Shown: one piece after another, positions 1 to 8,951 of the stretch | Layout of the letters: each line of letters opens with the position of its first letter | Numbering within the stretch: position 1 is the stretch's first letter | Source of the DNA: Symbiodinium natans | Lineage: Eukaryota > Sar > Dinophyceae > Suessiales > Symbiodiniaceae | Assembly (NCBI GenBank): GCA_905221605.1 | Contig: CAJNDS010002801.1 | Location: 434,001-498,000, forward strand | Direction of reading: 5' to 3' | Length of the DNA stretch: 64,000 bases | Made by a program: the position numbers and the translations under genes | The notes under the pieces: generated by a model | Told to the model about the DNA's origin: nothing | Databases searched by the model: none | Seen by the model: the letters and a program-made list of their open reading frames with translations, nothing else

Positions 1-60
1 CCTACAGGGCTACTGGGTCCCAGAGGGCGGGCCAAGGACCCCCCCCCTTCCCCCCGAAAG

Positions 61-622
61 ATGATGCCACGAGGCTCTTCGTGATCTACGTGCTCATTGT
101 CCCCACGGTGGCCTACATGTACGGCTTCCGTGCTTTTGTAATTGGAACCCTAAACCCTACACCCTAAACCCTGAACCCTAGAACCTAATTAACCCTAAGC
201 TCTGAACCCGAGGGGGCGCTTGGTGCGATCCTTGGGTCAACTTGACGGGGGTACACGCAGGGGAAGGAACAGACAGACTTCATCACCCCCTAACCCCAAA
301 ACCCTACTGCAAGACCTCACCCCCTAAACCCTAAAGCCCTAAAGCCCTAAAGCCCTAAAGCCCTAAAACCCTAAACCCGAAACCCCACGGTGAGGCTACT
401 GCACAATGGCCTCGGACATCCAGTTCGCGGGCCGCGACTGGCTGGGCCTGGTGACTTTCGGCTGCGCTGTGTATTTGCCGCATGCATGTCTTGTGCATGC
501 GCGCAAAGCGTACATGAGGCTTGATCTGAAGGTTCTTCTTGGGAAGTTATTTAGATTCTTTTGGGGGCATAAGAGACATCGTGGTTGATTATGGCAACAG
601 GTAGTCTGACCAACTGCCACAT

Positions 623-701
<79 letters not shown>

Positions 702-1919
702 GGTGCGACCTGCGAACCCCGAACACGCGACTCCTCATGCCAGCTACTCGTACTCACCCCTGCAGAACCACCGAGGCTCTATTTGGGCGGATCCTCGTAC
801 TCTTTGTTTTACGAGGCACGGAGCTCCTGTGTACTAAGAACGAGCCCTGCGCACCCTGAACCCTGAAAACCTAAGCCCCCCTTAAACCCCTTAACCCCAA
901 GCCCTAAACCGCTTGAACCCCCAAAATCCCCTAACAGCCCAAACATCCTCAAGAAGCCGCTTAAACCCCCAAACCCCCCGCCCCCCCCCCCCCCAACATC
1001 CCTCAAAAGGAGAGTGAGCTGACGTGCACCGCTTCCGGTGGAAGGCCCAGCCCGAGAATAAGGGGAAGCTGCACACGGTGGGGCCGGCGGCGCGGCTCAG
1101 GGGGTTTCAGGATTCGAAGGCCTTTTTGTAGCTTTGCAGGGGTTCTCAGCTTTTTTTGGGTTTGGGGCGGGGCTTCAGGGCTTGCTTAGGTTTGGGTTTT
1201 CGGGTCTTCGAGTTTTTCGAAGCCAAGGCTGCCTGGTGCATGCATCCGAACTACTTCGGAGACCTCTTCACGTACACAGGCCCGCGAGAGGTTTTGAATG
1301 CCCGTGTTGCTGTTCAACCTCGGAGAATAGTTGTAAACGCTTGCGCGTGCCGCCTCGGCAGCCGGGCTGGCCCACAGACAGGAAAGGAGGAAGGTTTGCA
1401 GCTCCAGAAAAGTCCCACAGGGTGGGGGGGGGTTTGCGTCACAAAATTTGGCATGGGGGGAAGGGTTGGTTATGGGGAAGGAGACCGGATCCGGGTCTGC
1501 TTGTTCCAAACGCTTCTCGGCAGGAAGCCGAGGCGAATACCTAAACACCCTAGGCCCGAAAACCCTTGAGGGCTTAGTTAAGCAGAAGCTCAAAGTTCAC
1601 AGGGGTACCCGTAGAATGAATGCTTCACAAAGGGGCTCTTCGGAGGCCTGATGAGTACGATGTTGAGAGCAGCCCCACTAAGCTCTAAGCCACAACCCCC
1701 CAACCCTAAACGCCATCCTGCGGAGCGCTGACAACTTGCCGCAGGCTGGGGGCTCGCTTGTGGAACCTCGTGTGCCCTGAGCCTTGGGTGCACGTCTTCT
1801 GTGGCTTTTCGGAGCTTCCCTGGGAGGAATTCGGGCTGAGGGCCTAAGAGCCGGAGCAGCCCAGGAGCATCCCCATCATGATGATCTTCACCTTTGTGAT
1901 TATCGTGGTTCCCAAGCTG
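61..1919 (+). CDS. 5' exons of a steroid 5-alpha-reductase C-terminal/DUF1295-like membrane protein gene
   Basis: Small exons can be read at about 61-135 (hydrophobic, ends YMYGFRAF), about 388-460 (DWLGLVTF), 1019-1077 (ADVHRFRW...ENKGKL), 1228-1279 (HPNYFGDLF), 1745-1786 (WGLACGTS) and 1865-1919 (SIPIMMIFTFVIIVV). From the third exon on the joins are phase-consistent: ACG/GCT phase 0, ACA-G/GC-TGG across a GC-AG intron, and CTT-GG/G-AGC. The last exon ends at a GC donor (GCAAGT). In this superfamily the conserved C-terminal half reads AD-x-H/QK...N-x-GK...RHPNYFGE followed by a membrane helix, which matches exon order here. Members are membrane-embedded reductases acting on steroid-like or lipid double bonds; the substrate is unknown. 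The first two exons are less certain, and no start codon is visible, so the gene begins before the window. Retroelement A lies in the next intron; the 3' exons are at 13923-14467. Confidence 0.65.
143..391 (+). repeat. telomere-like CCCTAAA/CCCTAAAG block in an intron
   Basis: Degenerate CCCTAAA units at 143-200 and an (AAGCCCTA)n-type array at about 305-375 fill the intron between the first two exons of the reductase-like gene. This is the complement of the TTTAGGG telomere unit, placed inside a gene rather than at a chromosome end. Confidence 0.85.
624..699 (+). repeat. (GT)n microsatellite
   Basis: About 38 uninterrupted GT dinucleotides within an intron of the reductase-like gene. Reading frames through it (poly CV, poly HT) are artefacts. 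Confidence 0.95.
1322..1541 (+). repeat. dispersed repeat, copy 1 (partner at 17433-17745)
   Basis: This intronic segment shares several blocks, in the same order and orientation, with 17433-17745: TTGTAAACGCTTGCGCG, then CCGCCTCGGCAGCCGGGC, a GACAGGAAAGGA block, and finally GATCCGGGTCTGCTTG followed by CTTCTCGGCAGGAAGCCGAG. The middle differs by a G-rich expansion in copy 2. Confidence 0.85.
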
Positions 1920-2212
1920 GCAAGTGCGGAGAGATAGTGGCGTAGCTCCGGGCTCCCGAGAGCCTCCAAGCCAACTACCTGTAACCAGGTTCCATGAAGG
2001 GAACAGAAACCCTAAAGCCCTAAAGCCCTAAACCCTAAACCCTAAAAACAGCCTCTATCTCTGCTTCTGGCTCTGTCTGTGTTTCTGCCTTTGCCTCTGT
2101 CTCTGTCTATTCAGGGGCTTGCTTGGAATACTCTTTCCAGTCCTGGAATAGTATGCCTGGGAGCCGTTTGGGAGTCTGATACCAATCCCGTGATGATGGT
2201 GATGATGTTCGT

Positions 2213-2283
2213 GATGTTTGCTTGCAACAAACTTTAATGGTCACCAACGCGTGCCATTTTGGCACAAGTGCATAGTTTGTTCT
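2213..2283 (+). promoter_or_regulatory. 71-bp leader repeat, copy 1, upstream of ORF1
   Basis: Identical over 71 bp to 8840-8910. It contains a perfect hairpin, GTGCCA-TTT-TGGCAC (2251-2265), nested in an outer inverted repeat AACAAACT/AGTTTGTT (2227-2234 and 2274-2281). The hairpin region GCCATTTTGGCACAAG (2253-2268) differs by one base from the 3' 16 nt of the dinoflagellate spliced leader (GCCATTTTGGCTCAAG). The ORF1 ATG follows at 2303. Role inferred: promoter, leader or trans-splicing-related element. Confidence 0.6.
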
Positions 2284-2302
2284 TATCAGAAGGTCAGAAG
2301 CC

Positions 2303-3505
2303 ATGGCAAACTCTGGAGATTACGTTTCCACGTTGAAGGCTCTGCAAAGTCATTTTGAGGCTATCCTCATAGCCGATCCAGACATTGCTGCAGAAGCCCT
2401 CTTGGGTTTGTCCATCAGAGCCACCGTTCACTTGCAGGACATAGTCAACCTGGTCAATCACTCTCGGGCCTTTCTCCAACCAGTTAGCATCGACAGCGGT
2501 TTGTCTCCACTCGAGATGGAAGATATCCAGCCCGAACAGACCATGCAGCCGGAGCAGCCTATTCGGCCGGAACAGTCTCTTCAGCCAATGCAGCCCGAAC
2601 CTATCTCCTCACAACCAGAGCTGGTGGAGACGATTGTTATCGACGAAGCGCAGTACCAGTTTGACCAGCCCCTTACCACCCAGGGGACGACGTCTCAGAC
2701 GCGGCCATGGGCTGATGTCGTAGTGTCTGGTTATAGCCTTTTCAGTTTGCTTTGTTGCTTTTGGTTGTTTAATAGCAACTGAGGTTCCAAAGCATACTCC
2801 CGTGCATTCATGTAGTGTGAGTCTGAGTCTCAGGATCAGACGCACGACGCCGTTGCAGCCAGTACAGCCACAACCCCTGTAGCAAAGTCTCTGACTGAGG
2901 GGCAGCGTTTAGCCAGAGAGCAGACCTTTCAGCCGGGCACGACAAGCTCTGGGAGGCCCCTTCGCCCTAACCCTGACGGTAGTGTGCCCCGTCCAAACCC
3001 GCTTCAGCCTAAGCCTGGTTGCAAGCCTAAGGCCAAGCCCAAGCAGTCGCCCACCTTCGGTGCCCAGGGTAGTTGCGTGCCCAAGCAGCCTGTTCAGTCC
3101 GCGCCAGTTAAGGCGCCGCCACAGCCACCTCAGCCATACGAGCCGGGGCCCGCGCAAGTGCCGAATCAGCCGTCAACGGCACTGCCGTCCACAGCTCCTC
3201 CCCTCTACCCTCCCCTAGATTTCCAAGCCATGGTTGGTTTCGCTTTAGGGAACTACTATGCGAAAGTGGAGGCGGTGGGAGCTAACGGGGTCTTGCCTCG
3301 ACACCCTTTGCTTAGCAATTTTCAACCGCTGCACACAGGCCGTGAGCCTAGACTCGCCTCAAGTCTTAGGCGTCACGGACACCGCCTGGCAGGATATTGC
3401 TTGGTACGTTGTCAGCGTTGTGGCAACTATTCGTGTTCTCGTGCCGTTACAACATCGCACCACAGAGGACACGATGCTCATGAATGTCCGGAGTGTCATT
3501 TCTAG
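2303..3505 (+). CDS. ORF1 of element A: Pro/Gln-rich protein with C-terminal Cys-rich zinc-finger-like segment
   Basis: The ATG at 2303 follows the 71-bp repeat by 19 nt. The N-terminal 50 or so residues look helical (LIADPDIAAEALLGL). Next comes a repeated PEQ tract (QPEQTMQPEQPIRPEQ) and a Pro/Lys/Gln-rich linker. The C-terminus reads AGYCLVRCQRCGNYSC...HECPECHF, with Cys/His spacing suggestive of zinc binding. The reading frame is open from 2303 and again from 2816 to the TAG at 3503, both in one frame; two stops lie between 2780 and 2815. Treating 2720-2833 (GTAGTG...CTCAG, 114 nt) as an intron joins the halves in frame, giving about 362 residues. Element B has a similar ORF1 (ILADP near the start, CPEC at the end). 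No known family is recognised; a gag-accessory or nucleic-acid-binding role is only inference. Confidence 0.6.
2720..2833 (+). other. candidate frame-preserving intron inside ORF1 of element A
   Basis: Begins GTAGTG on a codon boundary, has T-rich stretches (about 2735-2775), and ends CTCAG before GATCAG. Its length of 114 nt keeps frame and removes both in-frame stops. Upstream GT sites at 2717 and 2723 would also preserve frame. It could instead be a small insertion that broke the ORF. Confidence 0.4.
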
Positions 3506-3603
3506 CCTAGGATAGCCATTCGTACATGCAGTGAGCTTAGCCGTCGTAGAGAGGTGTGTGTAGCAGCCGGCGCACGCTGGCTTGGGCCAATATTCGGACA
3601 CGT

Positions 3604-3651
3604 AGCAGAACAGCATTTACCCCTGCGAGCAGAACAGCATTTACCCCTGCG
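3604..3651 (+). repeat. 24-bp perfect tandem duplication
   Basis: The unit containing AGCAGAACAGCATTTACCCC occurs twice back to back in the ORF1-gag spacer (3506-4156). No convincing ORF was found in that 650-bp spacer. Confidence 0.85.
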
Positions 3652-4156
3652 AGCCTGAGCCGGTGTTGTGGCCTTCTTTGACTTTCGCAGTCGCAGAACA
3701 GACGTCAGCCCAGCTGGAAAAGTCTGAAGCAACGAATTGCGTGCTTCTGTGAGCGGGAGCTTGCGACTTGTGCGTTTACATAGCCTTGTGGCTTAACAGT
3801 GAAACGTCCGGAAGAGTCGGTTGCGGCCTTGAGGCCAGGCTTGAGCCTTCGTTTGTGTTCAATGTAGAGCAAGCCCTTGACCAGGCTTCTGCTTTACGGT
3901 GGATACAATCCTTGGGGATCTCTGAGGCGAGGCTTGTGCCTTCTTGTCCATCAGACACGCGCGGGGGTCTTTGTCAGGTGGGACCTTGCGGTCCCCGTCT
4001 CAGCATGAATCGGTCTCCTTGAGGAGTCGACCCACGCTGACTCCCTACTTAGGTTAGCGTTTCAGAATACCAAGTTCACAGACGTCAGGCTGGCTCATGT
4101 AACATGCGGGTTTGGCTCTGAGCACCATGTCTCTACCTGGCAGGATCTGCTGCCAA

Positions 4157-5397
4157 ATGTCCGGGGTCAGTGACAGCAAGGCCACGTTCGAGTCCAAGGC
4201 CAAAGCGTATGGCCTTACGACAGACCAGGTCGCAGACTTCTCAGCCAAGGGTATAGAGACCTATAGCCAACTCCTCTTTAGGGTAGCCCCCGCGCCTAAC
4301 CAAGTAGACGGATCCAAAGTTACAGCCCTAGTAGACAGCATCAGACCCGTTCTGAATGAGGCCCAAAAAGGGGCGGTGACACGTTTGATATTCGAGGCAG
4401 GAACGTTTATCGTATCCGAACTTCGCGCATCGCTCGACGCCCCCTCCTCAGAGCCCTCTAGAAAATTGACAGCCCAGGAGCGCAGCTCCAGACACTTCAG
4501 GCAAAATTAGGGGCCTTCAAGTTGACCGGGCCTTTTGAACCGAGCCGCTACTTAGTGGATATGTGTTCATCCATGCTCTCAGACCAATGCATTCGCCATA
4601 TACCGGCTAGCCGATGCAGCAGTAGAGCACAGGAGGTGGCATCCGTCAAGAAGGATGATCACCTTTTGCGGTTGGAGAACTCCGCCTTAAGGTTAGCCAG
4701 TAAGCCCGTGCCCATGAAAGTAGACCTCAGCAGCGAGCTCAGACTGGCTCAGGCCTTGTCCAGGCGCTCAGCTGCCCTTGAGATGGCTGGAGTAGCTTCG
4801 TATGAGAATCACGAAGATTATGTTCGCGGCTTGATGGAGCACCTTCATCACCAGCCTCCTCCTGGGTTTGTAGCCGCCTCCATAGACCAAGTGATGCGCG
4901 CAGACCGTGAGTTGTGGATTAAAGTAGCAGAAGAAGTCGGCAGCGACCTTACGTCAGTCAATTCTGTCGCCTTAGTCAACGCAGCCATTGCGAAGTTTAG
5001 CAACTCAGCAGCCGTGGCCTTTCACCTATACCCAGTCCCTAAGCCGCCCAAAGAGGATCGCAAAAGGCCTTGGGAGGACCTGTCTCCCAACCAGCCGTGG
5101 AGGTATTTCGAGCGCACGCCCAAGGGCAGGGGTAAGGGCAAGGAGAAAGGAAAGCATGACAAAGTCAAAGGAGGCGGCAAGTGGAGCAAGTCCAAGGACA
5201 AGCAAACCAGCGTGCCTTCAGCTTTGAAAGGCATGGACCCCAACTACAAGGGCCATCCTGTATGCTTTAATCACAACCTCCCGCATGGATGCTCCGAGGA
5301 GACTTGGGACACTGACATGGGCACCCAGTGTCGCCGCGGCCTGCATGTGTGCATACGGTGCCATGGCAAGCATAGCCTACAGGCTTGTGACCAGTGA
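4157..5397 (+). CDS. gag-like protein of element A with zinc-finger-like C-terminus; one frameshift
   Basis: The likely start is the ATG at 4157 (MSGVSDSKATFESKAKAYGL). The frame runs to 4510, and the protein continues in the -1 frame from about 4480 (AQLQTLQAKLGAFKLTG), so one base is missing or -1 frameshifting is used near 4480. Features in order: helical N-domain (FE-x-KAKAYGL...KGIET), which resembles the gag N-domain of element B; a middle helical region; a basic Lys/Gly-rich linker (about 5105-5220, GRGKGKEKGKHDK); and a terminal Cys/His segment with CFNHNLPHGC, then RRGLHVCIRCHGKHSLQAC. The frame ends at TGA 5395-5397, and the pol frame continues open directly after this stop. Presumed to coat element RNA; inferred from position and composition. 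Confidence 0.65.
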
Positions 5398-5523
5398 CGG
5401 TTAGCGCAGCCTGGGCCACGGACTCCAGTCACTGCCCAGGCTGCCAGCGCAGAAAGTTCCCAGACTTTCGCAGCTGATATCTCAGCCGCTCAGCCGCAGG
5501 GCCCTGCAGGTGTCCGCCCTGGC

Positions 5524-8500
5524 ATGGACAATGTCGGTGCTGCCCTCCGGGGTGCCGCTGGCCCTCCCACGGGCCCGGCAGCATGCAAAAAGGCAGATGC
5601 GCGTGTTTGTCCTGTGGAAGAGGCTATCATGATAGAAGTTTTTGCAGGTAGCGCGCGCCTTAGCCAAGCCTTCAAAGACAAGGGGTGGCAAACAGTTGCC
5701 ATTGACAGTAAGGATGCCCCAGGATGTCGCATCCTCAAACTAAACTTGTTGTGGCCTCAGTCTGCGACCCTGCTTTTTCGCTTGTTAGAAAGACACAAAG
5801 TTATTTATGTTCATATAGCGCCTCCTTGCAGCACAAGCAGCCGTGCCAGAGAAATGCAGAGTCAGCCAAGTGACCCTGCGCCACTTCGGTCTATGCAGGA
5901 GCCGGATGGCATCAAGGGCTTGAGCTTTCAGAGAGTTAGCAATGCCAACCGCCTTTACAGACTGTGCGCTGACATTGCTATCACATGTCACGCCAAGGAT
6001 ATATGGTGGAGCATAGAAAATCCGTCATCAAGCCTTATGTGGCTAACTAGCCCCTTGTTAGACCTCTTTCGCAAGGTCCCAGACGTTCACTTCGCAACCT
6101 TCCACAACTGTGTGTATGGTGGAGACAGACCTAAAGAAACCACCCTCTGGACCTCGTGCCAAGCCCTTAGCAGTCTGTCAGTCAGGTGCCATCCAGACAT
6201 GAAACATGTCCATAAACCATGGGGCAGAGAGGCGGATGGTTCCTGGAGCACATCCTCAGAAGCCTCGTACCCCAAAGGTTTGTGCAAGCATTGGGCGCAT
6301 GCCTTACACCATTCAGCTGTCGCGGACGGTCGACTCACGGAGCAGAAGCCCTCAGGCCTGGCCACAGCCGCAGCGATCGAGCACGGGAGATGTTACCTCG
6401 GCCTTTTTCCAAAAGCATCAAAATTTCCACTAGGAGTCAAGAACTGTTTTAGGAGGGAGTGGATCCCGGCTCCGGAGGGTTTTTCTTTGGCGCAGTGTGC
6501 GCACGGATCTCGCTTGCCAGCTCCCTTCCGTAAGGGATCCGTCGTGGAAGGCTACAGCCTGGGCAGCAGCGGCACAGTTCAAGACATTTATGTAGCTGCG
6601 CCAATTGAGCCGCAGGAATTTGTTGCCAGGGCTATCACAGTGAGACACCCCAACAGCCAGCTTCCGGATTTGCCCGCCTTGCTTCAGGACACAACAGAGT
6701 GGATGGCAACGGTCACGCAGTGGGAAATCCACAAGTTCCGTTGTCAAAGGCTCGTGTCCATGCTGGCCCGCGCTAGAGAATTGCAGCAAGATGAGCAAGC
6801 CTTCCAGGCCAAAGCCCATGAGTCAGTAAGACCTTTCTTAGCCGGCAAACGGTTGTTGCTTTTTCAGGAATTATTAAATTCCATGAACTTTCCCGACTCG
6901 ACGTTGGCTTCTGACATGCGGTCTGGATTTAAGCTGACAGGGTGGGTCAGATACACAGGTGCCCGACAGCCCAAGTTAGTCCCCCCCCTTTTGTCTCCTG
7001 AGGAAGTATGGCAGGGCAGACATTCCAGGAATCAAGCCATTTGGGGACAGTGCGGCCCCAGCGCAGACCCCGAGTTAGACATGGTCTTGTGGCAGATCAC
7101 CCAAGAAGAGTGTCAGACAGGCTGGTGCCGATTGCTTCCGCACTCAGACCAGCCGCCCAAGGACGTAGTGCTCGGCAGACGGTTTGCAGTTAGGCAATCC
7201 ACGAAAACCAGACCAATAGACGACTTCTCTGTCAGCTTTGTGAACAGTACGTACGGAGCAGAAGAGAAGATTTTGGTCATGCCAAGTAGCGCCACTGTGT
7301 CTTTAGCTCTCTGGATGCAGCGGAGTGCTGTGGCCGCCTCGCAGAGAGGTGGAGTGCGAGGTCAATTGCTTGGCCGCACCTTTGATCTTAAAGCCGCCTA
7401 CAAGCAGTTGGCTATAGACCACGAAGATCAGCCTTTTAGCCACGTGGCGGTATGGAATCCGGTGCAACGACGGAAAGAGATACTAGCCTTATCAGCCTTA
7501 CCGTTCGGCGCAACAGCCTCGGTAGCAGCCTTTAATAGGTGCTCCATCGCCCTTTGGGCAGTTGCAGTTCAGATGCTTGCAATACCGTGGACGGTATTCT
7601 TTGATGATTTCACAGCCATCACGACAGCTTCAGACAGCAAGTCAGTTGAAGAGTCGGTGTTTAGCCTCTTTAAAGTCCTAGGTTGGAAGTACGCCAACAC
7701 AGGGTCAAAGGCCGCAGGCTTTGCACGCCTGTTTCAAAGTTTAGGAGTAGCCTTCATCCTGCCGCAGGAGCTGTCCGATCCTGTCCAAGTGAGCAACACG
7801 GATAGTCGCAGACAGGAAGTGGCTTCCACTTGTTTGACGGCCCTGCGCTCAGACTGCATGTCGCCAGCACAGTGTTCCTCATTTGCCGGTCGCCTGAGAT
7901 GGCTTGAAGGACAGCTGTTTGGTCGCATAGGAAGATGGGCATACCGCACAATCTTGCAGGCAGGGCAGACAGCCCCAGCACACAAGTCGAAGGCCCTCAG
8001 TCCGGCGTTGAGACGAGCCTTGGAGTGGGTATTATGCCATGTGCCAAAGGCGCCGCCCAGACTTGTTAGGCAGCCTACTGATGCTGCGTGGCATGTCTTT
8101 ACAGACGGATCTTTTGAAGAGGGTCAGGGCGGTGTTGGTGCAGTACTTGTCGATCCACTTGGGCACATTGTATCGTGGTTTGGAGAAGAAATTAGTCGGA
8201 CCGTTGTTCAGGCGTGGCTCCAGTCGGGCACGAAGCACCCAGTCCTTCAGTCCGAACTTTTGGGCATAACCATAGCCCTCAACCTGTGGGGGCCCAAATT
8301 GGCTAGCCAAAATGTCTTTGTCTGGACTGACAGTGACGCAGGCCGCCACAGTCTCATCAAAGGAAGAAGCTTCCCGGCATCTAACGATGCTCTCGTGCGT
8401 GCGGTCCTCCAGCAGGAGTTTAACCACAATTTAGCCTTGTGGTTCGCCAGGGTGCCCACTAGTTGCAACCCGGCAGACGCACCCAGCCGCGGCCAAATTC

Positions 8501-8580
8501 CCATTGGAGCATCTTCGGCTCAGCGTGAAAGAGTCAGTGGGGAGGTTCAGGCACGCCTTGCCGAGACTGCTGGCCCATGA
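5524..8580 (+). CDS. pol of element A: C5-methyltransferase-like + reverse transcriptase + RNase H fusion
   Basis: 1018 residues from the ATG at 5524; the same frame is open back to 5398, just after the gag TGA. The N-terminal domain (about residues 36-235) has EVFAGSARLS (SAM-binding motif I type), APPCSTSSRAR with Cys102 placed like the C5-methyltransferase PPC motif, and SIENPSSSLMW (ENV/ENP type). The RT domain (about 545-750) shows RPIDDFS, FDLKAAYKQLAID (motif A), LPFGATASVAAFNRC (motif B) and FFDDF (about 691-695, catalytic box). RNase H (about 855-1005) shows FTDGSF, QSELLGI, WTDSD and NPADAPSR, so all four acidic positions are present. No frameshift or stop interrupts it, making it the best preserved gene of the element. 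Retrotransposon-borne cytosine methyltransferases are known in Symbiodinium (de Mendoza et al. 2018); this domain is more divergent, and its activity is unproven. Confidence 0.88.
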   Translation: MDNVGAALRGAAGPPTGPAACKKADARVCPVEEAIMIEVFAGSARLSQAFKDKGWQTVAIDSKDAPGCRILKLNLLWPQSATLLFRLLERHKVIYVHIAPPCSTSSRAREMQSQPSDPAPLRSMQEPDGIKGLSFQRVSNANRLYRLCADIAITCHAKDIWWSIENPSSSLMWLTSPLLDLFRKVPDVHFATFHNCVYGGDRPKETTLWTSCQALSSLSVRCHPDMKHVHKPWGREADGSWSTSSEASYPKGLCKHWAHALHHSAVADGRLTEQKPSGLATAAAIEHGRCYLGLFPKASKFPLGVKNCFRREWIPAPEGFSLAQCAHGSRLPAPFRKGSVVEGYSLGSSGTVQDIYVAAPIEPQEFVARAITVRHPNSQLPDLPALLQDTTEWMATVTQWEIHKFRCQRLVSMLARARELQQDEQAFQAKAHESVRPFLAGKRLLLFQELLNSMNFPDSTLASDMRSGFKLTGWVRYTGARQPKLVPPLLSPEEVWQGRHSRNQAIWGQCGPSADPELDMVLWQITQEECQTGWCRLLPHSDQPPKDVVLGRRFAVRQSTKTRPIDDFSVSFVNSTYGAEEKILVMPSSATVSLALWMQRSAVAASQRGGVRGQLLGRTFDLKAAYKQLAIDHEDQPFSHVAVWNPVQRRKEILALSALPFGATASVAAFNRCSIALWAVAVQMLAIPWTVFFDDFTAITTASDSKSVEESVFSLFKVLGWKYANTGSKAAGFARLFQSLGVAFILPQELSDPVQVSNTDSRRQEVASTCLTALRSDCMSPAQCSSFAGRLRWLEGQLFGRIGRWAYRTILQAGQTAPAHKSKALSPALRRALEWVLCHVPKAPPRLVRQPTDAAWHVFTDGSFEEGQGGVGAVLVDPLGHIVSWFGEEISRTVVQAWLQSGTKHPVLQSELLGITIALNLWGPKLASQNVFVWTDSDAGRHSLIKGRSFPASNDALVRAVLQQEFNHNLALWFARVPTSCNPADAPSRGQIPIGASSAQRERVSGEVQARLAETAGP

Positions 8581-8839
8581 AGAACAGTGGGGTAAGTGGT
8601 GGGCAGCAGCCTCGCCTAGCCGCGACCCGTGTTCCTTTTGTGCACAGGCAAAGAGAGCCGGAGTCAGACCAATGCTGATGGACATTCCACAGGCATCCTA
8701 GCCGGGCAGTCGTCGTAGAGGATGCTGCTTGGACAGTCTCTTCGGCAATGCAGCACAGAATGTGTCAGGAACTCTCCCCATGGAAAAAGAAGATAGTGCT
8801 GCCTGCAATGCACTTTCCGTAAGCGTTGAAGCATTAAGA

Positions 8840-8910
8840 GATGTTTGCTTGCAACAAACTTTAATGGTCACCAACGCGTGCCATTTTGGCACAAGTGCAT
8901 AGTTTGTTCT
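8840..8910 (+). promoter_or_regulatory. 71-bp leader repeat, copy 2, upstream of the recombinase ORF
   Basis: Exact 71/71 match to 2213-2283, same orientation, with the same hairpin (8878-8892) and spliced-leader-like core. The recombinase ATG follows 41 bp later. Flanking bases differ on both sides, so the repeat edges are sharp. Confidence 0.7.
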
Positions 8911-8925
8911 CCCACCCGGCCCACC

Positions 8926-8951
8926 TTTTTTTTTTTTTGTTTTTTTTAAAG
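8926..8951 (+). promoter_or_regulatory. T-tract plus AG before the recombinase ATG
   Basis: T13-G-T8 is followed by AAAG and then ATG at 8952. A polypyrimidine tract and AG next to a start codon is what a cis- or trans-splice acceptor looks like. It could equally be the complement of a short poly(A) tract. Confidence 0.35.

Noticed and set aside
8504-8701. Separate small gene after the RT-RNase H stop
   Set aside because: It begins in another frame inside RNase H, with no ATG context or conserved motif; more likely 3' tail sequence.
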